Shown piece by piece: positions 5,729 to 6,117 of a DNA stretch of 6,117 nucleotides; within the stretch, counting starts at the first letter, position 1, and each line of letters begins with the position of its first letter. The position numbers and the translations under genes were made by a program. The notes beneath the pieces are model-generated. The model made no database searches. It saw only the letters and a list, made by a program, of their open reading frames with translations, and had not been told where the DNA came from. The stretch is taken from positions 1 to 6,117 of the forward strand of contig DLEF01000068.1 of NCBI GenBank assembly GCA_002481545.1, in the 5' to 3' direction. Source of the stretch: Cyanobacteria bacterium UBA7753. GTDB lineage: Bacteria > Cyanobacteriota > Vampirovibrionia > Gastranaerophilales > Gastranaerophilaceae.

Positions 5729-5756
5729 TTGTGTATAAGTATTTATTTTATATGAA
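5729..5756 (+). promoter_or_regulatory. Candidate promoter of the 80-aa gene
   Basis: TTGTGT (5729-5734) and TATGAA (5751-5756) are 16 nt apart, and would start transcription just before the ribosome binding site. An alternative -10 is TATAAG at 5734-5739, part of TGTATAAG (5732-5739), a sequence also found upstream of the 224-aa gene. TACAAT (5717-5722) is a third. None has a strong -35, so the exact promoter is undecided. Confidence 0.25.
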
Positions 5757-5764
5757 TACTTTGA

Positions 5765-5770
5765 AAGGAG
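5765..5770 (+). promoter_or_regulatory. Strong ribosome binding site of the 80-aa gene
   Basis: AAGGAG, a near-perfect Shine-Dalgarno sequence, lies 6 nt before the ATG at 5777. It is the best such site in the window and is strong evidence that this small gene is translated. Confidence 0.85.
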
Positions 5771-5776
5771 AAAATT

Positions 5777-6019
5777 ATGTCTATTGGATTTGCGCCTACT
5801 AATACGGATTATCGTCCGAGAATCGGAACTCCGCCTATTAACCCTGACAGAGGTGAAATAAACAGAGGGCGTGATGCCATGATTAATAATATTCGGGATA
5901 AAGCTCCGTTAATTGCAGCAATTTTACAAGCTCCGGTTACATGTGACGGGCCTGAAACAGGCGGAATTTCAGGACAAATGAACAGACCGAAACCGCCGTT
6001 GGTATGCTATATGGCATAA
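5777..6019 (+). CDS. Small hypothetical Pro/Gly-rich protein (80 aa)
   Basis: I do not recognise this protein. Its reality is supported by an AAGGAG site 6 nt upstream and an intrinsic terminator 25 nt after the TAA. It is rich in Pro (11) and Gly (8), with an Arg-rich N-terminal half (PRIGTPPINPDRGEINRGR, 14-32). A short region that could form a helix follows (33-52, AMINNIRDKAPLIAAILQA). The tail holds two cysteines (C56 and C77), a GG pair (62-63) and a RPKPPLVCYMA end. There is no signal peptide or clear transmembrane helix, though 44-51 is mildly hydrophobic. The composition suggests a largely disordered small protein. A ribosomally made peptide precursor cleaved after GG is conceivable, but no maturation or export gene is seen nearby. 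It diverges from aroF and appears to be transcribed alone. Confidence 0.75.
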   Translation: MSIGFAPTNTDYRPRIGTPPINPDRGEINRGRDAMINNIRDKAPLIAAILQAPVTCDGPETGGISGQMNRPKPPLVCYMA

Positions 6020-6044
6020 TAAAACAGATATCAGAAATTATTGT

Positions 6045-6073
6045 GAGGTTGAAGAAATTCAGCCTCTTTTTTT
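6045..6073 (+). terminator. Rho-independent terminator of the 80-aa gene
   Basis: GAGGTTGAA (6045-6053) pairs with TTCAGCCTC (6058-6066), with one G-T wobble, around a GAAA loop. Seven T residues (6067-6073) follow. It lies 25 nt after the stop codon. The minus strand has no T run after the stem, so it works mainly for plus-strand transcription. Confidence 0.9.
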
Positions 6074-6078
6074 ATGTT

Positions 6079-6117
6079 TTAATTCCAATTACCGAAGAGG
6101 GGCAAATCCGCAATGCG
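6079..6117 (-). CDS. Possible 3' end of a minus-strand gene (partial)
   Basis: Read from the right edge on the minus strand, one frame gives RIADLPLFGNWN and then a TAA at 6079-6081. This could be the C-terminus of a convergent gene beyond the window. The ADLPLF part faintly resembles the short hydrophobic tails that bind the sliding clamp in some repair proteins, but this is speculative. Twelve codons are too few to prove coding, and another frame is also open over this stretch. Confidence 0.2.
   Translation of the reverse strand, partial: RIADLPLFGNWN

Overview
This is an AT-rich bacterial stretch with standard genetic code, compact genes and short intergenic gaps. Three conserved housekeeping genes lie on the minus strand: rarA (replication-associated recombination AAA+ ATPase), a UvrD/PcrA-type superfamily 1 helicase, and aroF (first enzyme of the shikimate pathway). 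Two plus-strand genes, of 224 and 80 codons, are not recognised and look lineage-restricted. The organism cannot be fixed from sequence alone. The AT-rich composition, the T. maritima-type DAHP synthase and a short heptanucleotide repeat array are compatible with a non-photosynthetic cyanobacterial relative (Gastranaerophilales/Vampirovibrionia), and Clostridia-like bacteria are an alternative. This taxonomic guess is inference.

Layout, left to right. Bases 1-367 hold no convincing complete gene. They contain a strong plus-strand intrinsic terminator (211-240), then a 106-bp element (241-346) bounded by inverted repeats and containing a small palindrome and a 7-nt-period repeat array. rarA (368-1600, minus) and the 224-aa gene (1755-2429, plus) diverge from a shared 154-bp control region that holds a TTACA-N2-TGTAA palindrome. 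The 224-aa gene and the helicase gene (2522-4516, minus) converge on one symmetrical hairpin that can terminate both. aroF (4558-5571, minus) lies 41 bp upstream of the helicase and probably shares a transcript with it, starting at a good extended -10 promoter at 5610-5637. aroF diverges from the 80-aa gene (5777-6019, plus), which has the best ribosome binding site in the window and its own intrinsic terminator. The last 39 bases could be the tail of a further minus-strand gene.

Functionally, rarA and the helicase both act in replication-fork maintenance and DNA repair, while aroF is biosynthetic. Its pairing with the helicase looks like positional co-transcription rather than a shared pathway. 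The two unknown plus-strand genes each have a ribosome binding site and a terminator, so they look like real, independently transcribed genes set among conserved minus-strand ones. I see no CRISPR array, transposase, phage gene, tRNA or rRNA, and no clear defence system. The most unusual items are the inverted-repeat element with its heptad array, the two orphan proteins, and the placement of -10-like boxes 6-8 nt from the starts of the two repair genes, which suggests leaderless or near-leaderless mRNAs.
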